A stretch of 16,367 nucleotides of DNA from JBBSUX01 sp038234045 (GTDB taxonomy: Bacteria > Pseudomonadota > Gammaproteobacteria > Burkholderiales > Burkholderiaceae_C), in the NCBI GenBank assembly GCA_038234045.1, contig JBBSUX010000047.1:1-16367 (forward strand), written 5' to 3'. Made by a program: the position numbers and the translations under genes. The notes beneath the pieces are model-generated. The model saw nothing but the letters and a program-made list of their open reading frames with translations. It was not told the DNA's origin and did not search any database. Of the stretch, positions 1 to 5,605 are shown piece after piece; the first letter of the stretch is position 1, and each line of letters begins with the position of its first letter.

Positions 1-178
1 GATCAGGGCTCGCGTCTGTCTGAGCGCAGCGAGTTGAGCGAGACCCCGCTCGCAGTGAGCACCGCAGGTTGCCCGAAGCGAAGCGCTGGGTCGCAGACAG
101 CAGGGTCGCCTTTTCTTTGGCTACTTTCTTTTGGCGAAGCAAAAGAAAGTCGCTCGGCCGCCGCGCCGAAACCCCGGC
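1..178. repeat. Interspersed GC-rich repeat, cut by the left edge
   Basis: This stretch has no plausible gene but is highly patterned. It contains a perfect 11-bp inverted repeat, ACTTTCTTTTG at 123-133 and CAAAAGAAAGT at 140-150, with a 6-base loop. A partial direct repeat of the same T-rich motif lies just upstream (about 112-121). From memory, elements with this 'TTTCTTT..GGCGAAGC..AAAGAAAGT' core occur in many copies in Burkholderiales and Xanthomonadales genomes. There they give rise to spurious short hypothetical proteins on both strands. The two open frames here (about 65 and 62 codons) are of that kind and I do not call them. The element runs off the left edge, so its true length is unknown. 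The right boundary is approximate. Confidence 0.6.
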
Positions 179-198
179 CAGCAGCATTAGAAATGCAC

Positions 199-353
199 AA
201 TCGCTATTATTATCAGAGCTAATAGCGCATGCAAAATAAGCGCCACAACCAATTTTCACTAAAAAATACCGACCCCATCTACCCCACTCACCCCACCCAT
301 CCTCTGTCACACCTTGAACACCGCTCCCCCCGATCCCAAGCCATCATCCCACC
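199..353. other. AT-rich intergenic region upstream of the pssA-like gene
   Basis: This gap is clearly more AT-rich than the rest of the window. It carries repeat copy A (204-232) and then a stretch rich in C and A up to the start codon at 354. The promoter of the downstream gene must lie here or further left, but I could not identify convincing -35 and -10 boxes. No Shine-Dalgarno sequence is visible in the 20 bases before the ATG at 354. Confidence 0.4.
204..232. repeat. Degenerate intergenic repeat, copy A
   Basis: GCTATTA at 204-210 and TAATAGC at 221-227 form a 7-bp inverted repeat around a 10-base loop, followed by GCATGC. The same architecture (GCTATT, 12 bases, AATAGCGCAT) recurs at 9176-9203, so this is a dispersed element and not a chance hairpin. 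It has no T-tract, so it is not a standard terminator. Confidence 0.5.
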
Positions 354-986
354 ATGTCCCAAGTCAGACCCAAAAAACACTTCTCCATGATCCGCGGCTT
401 TCACCTCGCCGACTTCTTCACGCTCGGCAACGCGGCGTGCGGCGTAGGCGCAGTGTTCCTCGCGATGGCATTCGCCGCCAAAGGCGATATACGGCTTTTC
501 TACTGGTCGGCTGCGCTGGCGCCTGCGGCCTTCATCTTCGATGTGTTCGACGGGCGAATCGCCCGCTGGCGGCAGACGCATTCCTCGCTCGGTCGCGAGC
601 TCGACTCGCTGGCGGATGTGATTTCGTTTGGCGTGGCGCCAGCAGCGCTCGGCTTTGCGGCAGGGCTCGACGGCGGCTGGGATTGCCTTGCCCTGATCTA
701 TTTCGTCTGCTGCGGTGTGAGTCGGCTGGCACGCTACAACGTTACGGCCGAGGCCCTTTCGGAGGGTGCCGACAAGGTGCCGTATTTCGAGGGAACGCCC
801 ATCCCGACAAGTGTTGTGCTGGTCGGCCTGTTGGCGCTGGCAGCATGGGAGGGCCATATCGGAGGCGATGCGATCTGGGGAGGAGTGTGGAACCTGGGGC
901 CATGGGCGCTGCACCCGTTCACCCTGCTCTTCGGCCTTTCCGGCAGCCTGATGATCAGCAAGACGGTTCACATTCCAAAGCTGTGA
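354..986 (+). CDS. pssA: CDP-alcohol phosphatidyltransferase, probable CDP-diacylglycerol-serine O-phosphatidyltransferase
   Basis: This is a membrane enzyme of 210 residues that would join a CDP-activated lipid to a small alcohol, most likely serine, in phospholipid synthesis. The family signature D-G-x2-A-R-x8-G-x3-D-x3-D is complete: D66, G67, A70, R71, G80, D84 and D88, the residues that bind the divalent metal and CDP. Several hydrophobic segments surround it (about 19-40, 50-65, 88-105, 108-122, 152-165 and 183-200). The protein is shorter than the pssA product usually paired with a decarboxylase gene in betaproteobacteria, and no psd gene is nearby. It may therefore be a second paralogue, and the alcohol acceptor is not certain. 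The chosen ATG lacks a clear ribosome binding site. An ATG at 387 is an alternative but would leave a very short N-terminus. Family assignment is firm; substrate is inferred. Confidence 0.85.
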   Translation: MSQVRPKKHFSMIRGFHLADFFTLGNAACGVGAVFLAMAFAAKGDIRLFYWSAALAPAAFIFDVFDGRIARWRQTHSSLGRELDSLADVISFGVAPAALGFAAGLDGGWDCLALIYFVCCGVSRLARYNVTAEALSEGADKVPYFEGTPIPTSVVLVGLLALAAWEGHIGGDAIWGGVWNLGPWALHPFTLLFGLSGSLMISKTVHIPKL

Positions 987-1000
987 GCTGTGTCGGTAGC

Positions 1001-1031
1001 TGAATCGGCAGCATGCTGCTACTTCGATTCA
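1001..1031. other. Stem-loop downstream of the pssA-like gene
   Basis: TGAATCG (1001-1007) pairs with CGATTCA (1025-1031). A 12-base perfect palindrome, GCAGCATGCTGC, lies inside (1008-1019). It sits 15 bases past the pssA stop codon and could end or stabilise that transcript, but no run of T follows, so terminator function is only a guess. Confidence 0.35.
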
Positions 1032-1107
1032 CACGTCCTACACCCTTCTCCAATGAGGGCTTACAGTCGCGCTCGTTTGGGTAGGTGAAGCTTCGGTCTT
1101 CATCAGC

Positions 1108-1114
1108 AGGAGGG
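1108..1114 (+). promoter_or_regulatory. Strong Shine-Dalgarno that fixes a TTG start
   Basis: AGGAGGG lies 8 bases before the TTG at 1123. This is the best ribosome binding site in the window and the main reason to call the 24-residue gene. Confidence 0.7.
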
Positions 1115-1122
1115 CCCGTACC

Positions 1123-1197
1123 TTGAGTTCCATTATTTATATCATCGGATTAGTTGTCGTCGTAATTGCAGTGCTGTCCTTTTTCGGACTGCGCTAA
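1123..1197 (+). CDS. 24-residue single-span membrane miniprotein, function unknown
   Basis: This is a very short gene that default gene finders would miss. AGGAGGG at 1108-1114 is an almost perfect Shine-Dalgarno, and 8 bases later a TTG codon opens a frame of 24 sense codons ending in TAA. The product begins MSSIIYIIGL, continues with a run of V, I, A and L, and ends SFFGLR. It is almost entirely hydrophobic, a single transmembrane helix with a positive C-terminal residue. A strong terminator-like palindrome starts about 50 bases downstream (1245-1292). It is separated from pssA by 136 bases, including a stem-loop, and so probably has its own promoter. I do not recognise a characterised family. 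Small one-span proteins of this type often act as regulators or subunits of larger membrane complexes, but nothing here says which. The ribosome site and clean stop make a real gene likely; conservation is untested. Confidence 0.65.
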   Translation: MSSIIYIIGLVVVVIAVLSFFGLR

Positions 1198-1210
1198 GCA
1201 ATTGGCGGCC

Positions 1211-1243
1211 GTTAGGGATCACCTTCAACGGCTGATCCCTAAC
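1211..1243. terminator. 11-bp perfect hairpin after the miniprotein gene
   Basis: GTTAGGGATCA (1211-1221) and TGATCCCTAAC (1233-1243) are exact reverse complements around an 11-base loop. The hairpin begins 14 bases after the miniprotein stop codon. No T-tract follows directly, but a second hairpin starts 2 bases later, so the pair may act together as a terminator or as RNA protection. Confidence 0.5.
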
Positions 1244-1244
1244 T

Positions 1245-1292
1245 CAATCAAAAGAGGTCTGTTTCATGCATGAAACAGGCCTCTTTTGATTG
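1245..1292. terminator. 48-bp near-perfect palindrome, probable bidirectional terminator
   Basis: The two halves meet at 1268/1269 and pair over 24 positions with one exception, T1258 opposite G1279, which would be a G-U wobble in RNA. The outer arms read CAATCAAAAGAGG and CCTCTTTTGATTG. On either strand a GC-rich inner stem is therefore followed by TTTT, the classic form of a terminator that works in both directions. Its position fits: it lies between the plus-strand miniprotein gene and the minus-strand gene ending at 1350, which converge here. Confidence 0.75.
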
Positions 1293-1349
1293 CCTGACAG
1301 TCGCTAACAGCTATCATCACGATAGCGATGACGGGGTTGCAAACCGCGT

Positions 1350-1715
1350 TCACCGCGGCGGATGATCCGCACGTTGTTCCGGGTTGTCGCTGGATTCGGT
1401 CCGCAGTTCCTCCACCTCGTCCTGCGCGGCGTCGTCAGCTTCAGCCAGCGTCTGGGCGTCATCGTCCGAAGAAGCGCCCGGGATGAGATGGTCTGGCAGG
1501 ATGTCCGCTCCCGGTTGGCCGCTCTTGGATTCGACCGTTGCACGTTCGCCGGTTCCATAACGATCGGAATCGCTATGAAATTCGTCCGGATTGAGCGTGC
1601 CTGCGGTGTCGCTGCCGGTATCGCTGCTGTCGCTCGGGCCAAGGCTGTCGGTGCCCGTGGCGCTGGTGGTGGAGGTATCGAGGTTTTCCTCGCCGAGAAG
1701 ATTGCTGTTAGCCAT
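1350..1715 (-). CDS. Acidic, low-complexity, probably disordered protein of unknown function
   Basis: The product has 121 residues and begins MANSNLLGEENLD. It is dominated by D, E, S, T, G and A: 29 acidic residues against 5 Arg and 1 Lys, no Cys, no Trp, one Phe and one Tyr. There is no signal peptide and no membrane segment, so it is most likely a soluble disordered protein. The start is well supported, because AAGGAG lies 9 bases before the ATG on this strand (1725-1730). The gene converges on the bidirectional terminator at 1245-1292 and appears to be a single-gene unit. The opposite strand also has a 138-codon frame, but that one lacks a ribosome site and looks like a shadow. I do not recognise a named family. 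Short proteins of this composition are sometimes stress- or envelope-related, which cannot be decided from sequence. Confidence 0.7.
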   Translation of the reverse strand: MANSNLLGEENLDTSTTSATGTDSLGPSDSSDTGSDTAGTLNPDEFHSDSDRYGTGERATVESKSGQPGADILPDHLIPGASSDDDAQTLAEADDAAQDEVEELRTESSDNPEQRADHPPR

Positions 1716-1865
1716 GGAACGGGGCTCCTTGTAAAGGGTGCTGACGCAAGCCGCCGTTGCCGGCAGGCTCCTGTCTAAAGCAATGATCTTGTCGAACCCC
1801 GTTTGACGGCAACGTCAGGCGCAGGAGTCGTGCCTTGTCAGCCATGAACGAACGTGCGCCTCCGT

Positions 1866-2417
1866 TCAGTAAGCGGCAACTGCCCCGTCCGACCGGGGAT
1901 CAAACCCGCCTTCGAGCGAACCGTCGGGATGCCGGAACAGGCAGCCCGCATGGCCGAAGGTTTCGTCGAAATGGCCCAGCACATCGACCGTGTGGCCGCG
2001 CGCCCGCAGGGCGTCGACGGTGGACTGAGGAAACCGGCTCTCCAGTTTCAGGCTGTCGCTGGTCTGCCCCCAGGTGCGGCCCAAAAGCCAGCGCGGCGCA
2101 GAAACCGCCTCCTGGGGGTTCAGACCGCATACGACACTGCGGTAGAAGACGGCGGACTGGCTCTGCGGCTGGCCGTCTCCGCCCATGTTGCCGTAGACCA
2201 TGGTGCGCCCGTCGGCCAAGTGCGCCAGCGCAGGGTTGAGCGTATGAAACGGCCGCTTGCCCGGTGCCAACACATTGATGTGAGTCGGGTCGAGCGAGAA
2301 CGAAGCACCACGGTTCTGCCAGTTGACACCGCTTTCCTTCAGCACCACGCCCGAGCCACCTTCCCGAAGGACGGCCAGAGCAGACTGGGAAGCCAGCGCG
2401 TGGAGGGCGACCGCCAT
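1866..2417 (-). pseudogene. Gamma-glutamyltransferase relic with an internal in-frame deletion
   Basis: The 183-codon frame contains two separated parts of a gamma-glutamyltransferase-type Ntn hydrolase. Residues 1-21 (MAVALHALASQSALAVLREGG) match the first strand and helix of the large subunit. From residue 22 (SGVVLKESG, then NWQNRGASFSLDP, PGKRPFH and MGGDGQPQ) the sequence matches the C-terminal half of the small subunit, ending in the usual DPRSDGAVAAY. Family members are normally about 530 residues or more. The missing middle, roughly 1 kb by family comparison, includes the self-processing site and the nucleophilic threonine, so the product cannot be an active enzyme. Upstream the frame stays open to a stop at 2502-2504 and still reads like GGT (FRPLREQPAF before the ATG), but has no ATG, GTG or TTG, so the original start may also be lost. 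The C-terminal part is cleanly conserved, which suggests a recent deletion. An assembly collapse is the alternative. Confidence 0.75.
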
Positions 2418-2569
2418 GCCACGGCGGCCACAAAAGGCAGGCTGTTCGCGGAGTGGCCGGAATGGCGGCTCAAACCGTCGAATCTCGGTTATGTTGCGAA
2501 CTCACATGCGGCGACCGCTGCATCCCAACAAAAGCGCCGGCCTCGCTGGCATGTCTGCGAGATCGACAC

Positions 2570-3337
2570 GTGAAATCCATTTCCCACAAAGACTACGACA
2601 AACGGCTTGAAAAGCTGCAGGTCAAGCTGGCCCAGATGGCGCGGTGGTCAGCGGTTACCGGGCAACGGATCCTCGTGATCTTCGAAGGACGTGATACCGC
2701 TGGCAAGGGCGGCGCCATCGAAGCTGTTTCGCAGCACCTCAACCCCCGGCAGTGTCGCGTGGTGGCACTTCCCAAGCCGACCGAGCGCGAATCGATGCAG
2801 TGGTATTTCCAGCGTTACGTGGCGCATCTGCCCGCAGCCGGAGAGATCGCGTTGTTCGACCGGAGCTGGTACAACCGCGCCGGCGTAGAGGCAGTCATGG
2901 GCTATGCCAGCGAAGCGCAGGTGCAGACTTTTCTGAAGCAGGTGCCGGTCTTCGAGCAACTGCTGATCGACGATGGCGTGTTGCTCTTCAAGTACTGGCT
3001 AACCGCCGACCAGGCACAGCAGGAGGAACGCTTCGCCGAACGCGAGGCGGACCCGCTCAAGAGGTGGAAGCTCTCCCCCATCGACCTCGAGGCGCGAAAG
3101 CGCTATGCGCAATACACCGACGCGCGTGAGGCCATGCTGAAGGCGACCCACACCAAGCAGGCACCGTGGACCTTGGTGGATTTCAACGACCAGCGGTTGG
3201 GCAGGCTGACGCTGATCGAGGATCTGCTCAAGCGCGTGCCGGATACGCGGGTCGCGGATGACAGACCAGCGCTCGAACCACTGCAGCGCAAGCTCATGAA
3301 GGAAAGCTTCACTGTGGTGAAACCCCTGAAGAGTTGA
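2570..3337 (+). CDS. ppk2: Polyphosphate kinase 2 (PPK2 family)
   Basis: This enzyme of 255 residues transfers phosphate between inorganic polyphosphate and nucleotides, and in many members it makes GTP or ATP from the diphosphate. Signature elements are present in order. The Walker A loop GRDTAGKGG lies at residues 40-48, the Walker B-like segment DRSWYNRAGVE at about 97-107, and the lid region with KYWLT and DPLKRWKLSPID at about 141-172. Length and layout fit the single-domain class. The frame is open back to 2453, but the family-like N-terminus (KSISHKDYDKRL) begins right after the GTG at 2570, so I choose GTG. No strong Shine-Dalgarno precedes it, which leaves some doubt about the exact start. 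It is divergent from the broken GGT gene and is followed 178 bases later by cbpA, so it lies beside chaperone genes. Whether they share regulation is unknown. Confidence 0.9.
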   Translation: MKSISHKDYDKRLEKLQVKLAQMARWSAVTGQRILVIFEGRDTAGKGGAIEAVSQHLNPRQCRVVALPKPTERESMQWYFQRYVAHLPAAGEIALFDRSWYNRAGVEAVMGYASEAQVQTFLKQVPVFEQLLIDDGVLLFKYWLTADQAQQEERFAEREADPLKRWKLSPIDLEARKRYAQYTDAREAMLKATHTKQAPWTLVDFNDQRLGRLTLIEDLLKRVPDTRVADDRPALEPLQRKLMKESFTVVKPLKS

Positions 3338-3381
3338 GCAACGGCTGGACGTTGCGAAAGATTAGCTGTGCCGGCCCGCAG

Positions 3382-3395
3382 TGCAGTGCACTGCA
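3382..3395. repeat. 14-bp perfect palindrome in the ppk2-cbpA gap
   Basis: TGCAGTGCACTGCA is self-complementary and lies 45 bases past the ppk2 stop codon, within a wider GCAGTGCAG/CTGCAGCTGC patch. It could be an operator or part of a transcript end. No T-tract follows and no known operator is recognised. I also looked for a heat-shock (sigma-32-like) promoter before cbpA and found none that convinces. Confidence 0.3.
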
Positions 3396-3515
3396 GCTGC
3401 AACGCGAGCTTGCAGGCTGCGGCGATAACGGTGCTACCTTGCATGGTCAGGCTGCGCAAGATCGCAGGCCCAGAATACGACTGCATTCCGCCCGATCGAC
3501 TTCCCGATTGCACCC

Positions 3516-4517
3516 ATGGACTTCAAGAACTACTACGACATCCTCGGCGTACCCAAAACTGCCAGCGACGACGAGATCCGCAAGGCTTTTCGCAAGCTTG
3601 CCCGCAAATACCACCCGGATGTGAGCAAGGAGGCAGACGCAGAAATCAAAATGCGCGACCTCAACGAGGCCAGCGATGTGCTGCGCGACAAGGAAAAGCG
3701 TGCCGCCTATGACGCGCTGGCCGAGCGGGTGGCGCGCGGCGGCAGCGCCGAGCCAGGAGGCTTTGGCGGCGGCCAGGGCGGTGCAGGCGGTTTTCAGCCG
3801 CCGCCCGGCTGGGACACCGGCTACGAGTTTCACCGCGCACCTGGCGCAGGCCCGGCGGATCACGCAGATTTCAGCGAATTCTTCTCGTCGATCTTCGGCG
3901 CCGGTGAGCGCCGTGGCGCGGCGCGGCACGCCCCTGACAGCCGTGGTGAAGACCACCACGCAGCCATTGAAGTTTCACTGGAAGACGCCTTTGCCGGAGG
4001 CGAGCGCGAGATCACGTTGCGCGCGCTGGAAACTGATGCACAGGGCCGACCGCAATGGGAGACGCGCACGCTTCGGGTCAACATTCCGCCGGGCGTTCGG
4101 CCTGGCCAATTCATCCGGCTTGCCAAACAAGGCCTGCCCGGCCACGGCAAGGGCGAGCCGGGCGACCTGTTCCTGGAAGTGCGCATCGCGCCGCATCCCC
4201 GCGTTCGCATCGAGGGCCGCGACCTCTATATGGACTTGCCCGTTACACCGACCGAAGCCGCTCTCGGCGCACAGGTACAAGTCCCCATTCCGGGCGCTGG
4301 AGGTGGCAGCGTGATCGAGGTGACTGTGCCGCCGAATGCGCGGGGCGGCATGAAGCTGCGGCTCAAGGGTCGCGGGTTCAAAGGAGATCCGGCAGGCAAC
4401 CTCTACCTGCTGGTGCAGATTGCGTTGCCCCCCGCAGACAGCGATGCCGTCCGCGCTGCCTATCAGCAGCTGGCAAGTGCCAGCACGTCGTTCAACCCTC
4501 GCAGTGCCATGCAATGA
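3516..4517 (+). CDS. cbpA: DnaJ-type co-chaperone CbpA (curved-DNA-binding-protein type)
   Basis: This J-domain protein of 333 residues stimulates the ATPase of DnaK and delivers substrates. The J domain covers about residues 4-70, with the HPD triad at 33-35 that contacts DnaK. A glycine-rich linker with repeated GG and GFGGG follows at about 76-105. The C-terminal beta-sandwich substrate-binding domains run from about residue 145 to the end, with the typical LRVNIPPGVRPGQFIRL and RLKGRGF segments. The cysteine-rich zinc finger of true DnaJ is absent, which places it in the CbpA class. The gene for its partner CbpM follows after 40 bases, the usual arrangement. In E. coli CbpA also binds DNA; that is family knowledge, not visible here. 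Confidence 0.93.
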   Translation: MDFKNYYDILGVPKTASDDEIRKAFRKLARKYHPDVSKEADAEIKMRDLNEASDVLRDKEKRAAYDALAERVARGGSAEPGGFGGGQGGAGGFQPPPGWDTGYEFHRAPGAGPADHADFSEFFSSIFGAGERRGAARHAPDSRGEDHHAAIEVSLEDAFAGGEREITLRALETDAQGRPQWETRTLRVNIPPGVRPGQFIRLAKQGLPGHGKGEPGDLFLEVRIAPHPRVRIEGRDLYMDLPVTPTEAALGAQVQVPIPGAGGGSVIEVTVPPNARGGMKLRLKGRGFKGDPAGNLYLLVQIALPPADSDAVRAAYQQLASASTSFNPRSAMQ

Positions 4518-4557
4518 CGATCGCCGACCTGCAAAGAATCAAGGAGCTGAGCCAATC

Positions 4558-4926
4558 ATGACCACCACTCTCATTAGCCGGCGCGCGTCGGCAAGCGCAC
4601 AAGGCGACGTTTCGGTTGTCACCGCCGCCACTGTTGTCGCCGGTGAACACCCTCTTACCGCCGACGAACTGGCGCGAGCCTGTGGCGCCCATCTGGAATG
4701 GGTGGCCCAGCTCGTCGATGCGGGCATCGTGGAGGCAGACGCCCGACACGCCAGGACGCAGTGGCGTTTTCGGGGTGCGGATCTGGAGCGCGCGCTGGAA
4801 GCCCGCCGGCTGGAGCGGGATTTTGGCGCGGGCGTAGATGCCGCCGCCCTGATCCTCGACATGCGCGGCGAGCTTCGCCGCCTGCGGGGGTTGCTGCAGG
4901 CCCATGGCGTGCAGCGGCCGTCCTGA
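4558..4926 (+). CDS. cbpM: Chaperone modulator CbpM (MerR-like helix-turn-helix)
   Basis: The product has 122 residues. The central part contains a short MerR-like helix-turn-helix region (LTADELARACGAHLEWVAQLVDAGIV), followed by basic and leucine-rich helices (LERALEARRLERDF and LILDMRGELRRLRGLL). This is the pattern of CbpM, which binds the J domain of CbpA and blocks its stimulation of DnaK. Position directly after cbpA supports the assignment strongly. AAGGAG lies about 11 bases before the ATG at 4558. The first 28 residues, rich in Ser, Ala and Val, are an N-terminal addition before the conserved part, and a later start cannot be ruled out. The frame is open further upstream into cbpA, but that part overlaps cbpA out of phase and is not credible. 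Confidence 0.82.
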   Translation: MTTTLISRRASASAQGDVSVVTAATVVAGEHPLTADELARACGAHLEWVAQLVDAGIVEADARHARTQWRFRGADLERALEARRLERDFGAGVDAAALILDMRGELRRLRGLLQAHGVQRPS

Positions 4927-4945
4927 GGACCACCGCTGCACGCTT

Positions 4946-4960
4946 GCTGGCTCGGCCAGC
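4946..4960. other. Short hairpin between convergent cbpM and scoB
   Basis: GCTGGC (4946-4951) and GCCAGC (4955-4960) pair around a 3-base loop. It lies in the 38-base gap where cbpM (+) and scoB (-) converge, the expected place for a shared transcript end. The stem is short and has no T-run on either side, so it is only a weak candidate terminator. Confidence 0.3.
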
Positions 4961-4964
4961 CGGG

Positions 4965-5603
4965 TTACTGAATCAGCGCAACGCCCGTCTTCGCCTGCAA
5001 CGCCTCGAACGTCACGCCCGGCGCCAGCTCTACCACCTTCAAGCCTTCGGGCACCACATCCATCACGGCCAGGTCGGTGATGATGCGGTCAACCACGCCT
5101 ACGCCGGTGAGCGGCAAGGTGCATTCCTTGAGGATCTTCAGGTCCTCGGTGCCGTCCTTTTTCTTGGCGACGTGTTCCATCAGGATGATGACGCGCTTGA
5201 CGCCCGCGACCAGGTCCATCGCGCCGCCCATGCCCTTGACCATCTTGCCGGGGATCATCCAGTTGGCGAGATCGCCCTTTTCGCTCACCTGCATGGCGCC
5301 GAGGATGCTGAGGTTGATCTTGCCGCCACGGATCATGGCGAAGCTGTCGTGGCTGCCGAAGATCGATGAGCCGGGGATGGTCGTCACCGTTTGCTTGCCG
5401 GCGTTGATGAGGTCGGCATCCACGGTCTCCTCAGTGGGAAACGGCCCGATTCCGAGCATGCCATTTTCCGATTGCAGCCACACCTCTTTGTCGCCGGTGT
5501 AATTGGCGACGAGCGTCGGGATACCGATGCCGAGGTTGACGTAGAAGCCGTCCTGCAGCTCTTCTGCCGCACGAGCGGCCATCTGTTCCTGGGTCCAGGG
5601 CAT
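4965..5603 (-). CDS. scoB: 3-oxoacid (succinyl-CoA:acetoacetate) CoA-transferase, subunit B
   Basis: This 212-residue subunit carries the catalytic glutamate of a class I CoA-transferase, the enzyme that moves CoA from succinyl-CoA to acetoacetate or a related 3-oxoacid. The active-site motif SENGMLGIGP is present, with the glutamate at residue 46. The glycine turn NLGIGIPT is at about 23-30 and GGAMDLV is further on, all typical. Length is normal for the family. The gene starts 2 bases after the scoA stop codon, and its ribosome site AAGGAG lies inside the last codons of scoA, so the two are translated together. Closely related transferases act on 3-oxoadipate; no aromatic-degradation genes are nearby, so acetoacetate is the more likely substrate. 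Confidence 0.92.
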   Translation of the reverse strand: MPWTQEQMAARAAEELQDGFYVNLGIGIPTLVANYTGDKEVWLQSENGMLGIGPFPTEETVDADLINAGKQTVTTIPGSSIFGSHDSFAMIRGGKINLSILGAMQVSEKGDLANWMIPGKMVKGMGGAMDLVAGVKRVIILMEHVAKKKDGTEDLKILKECTLPLTGVGVVDRIITDLAVMDVVPEGLKVVELAPGVTFEALQAKTGVALIQ

Positions 5604-5605
5604 AT

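Noticed and set aside
3..222. Two small overlapping frames on opposite strands at the left edge
   Set aside because: They lie in the interspersed repeat and match the type of spurious protein such repeats produce.
1362..1778. A 138-codon plus-strand frame opposite the acidic protein gene
   Set aside because: It has no ribosome site, and the minus strand has a well-placed AAGGAG and a downstream terminator. The choice is likely but not proven.
1854..2573. A 239-codon plus-strand frame over the GGT relic
   Set aside because: The minus strand shows clear GGT sequence throughout, so this frame is antisense.
3430..3515. A heat-shock-type promoter before cbpA
   Set aside because: A CTTGCAT box is present at about 3437, but no -10 box of the right form lies at acceptable spacing.
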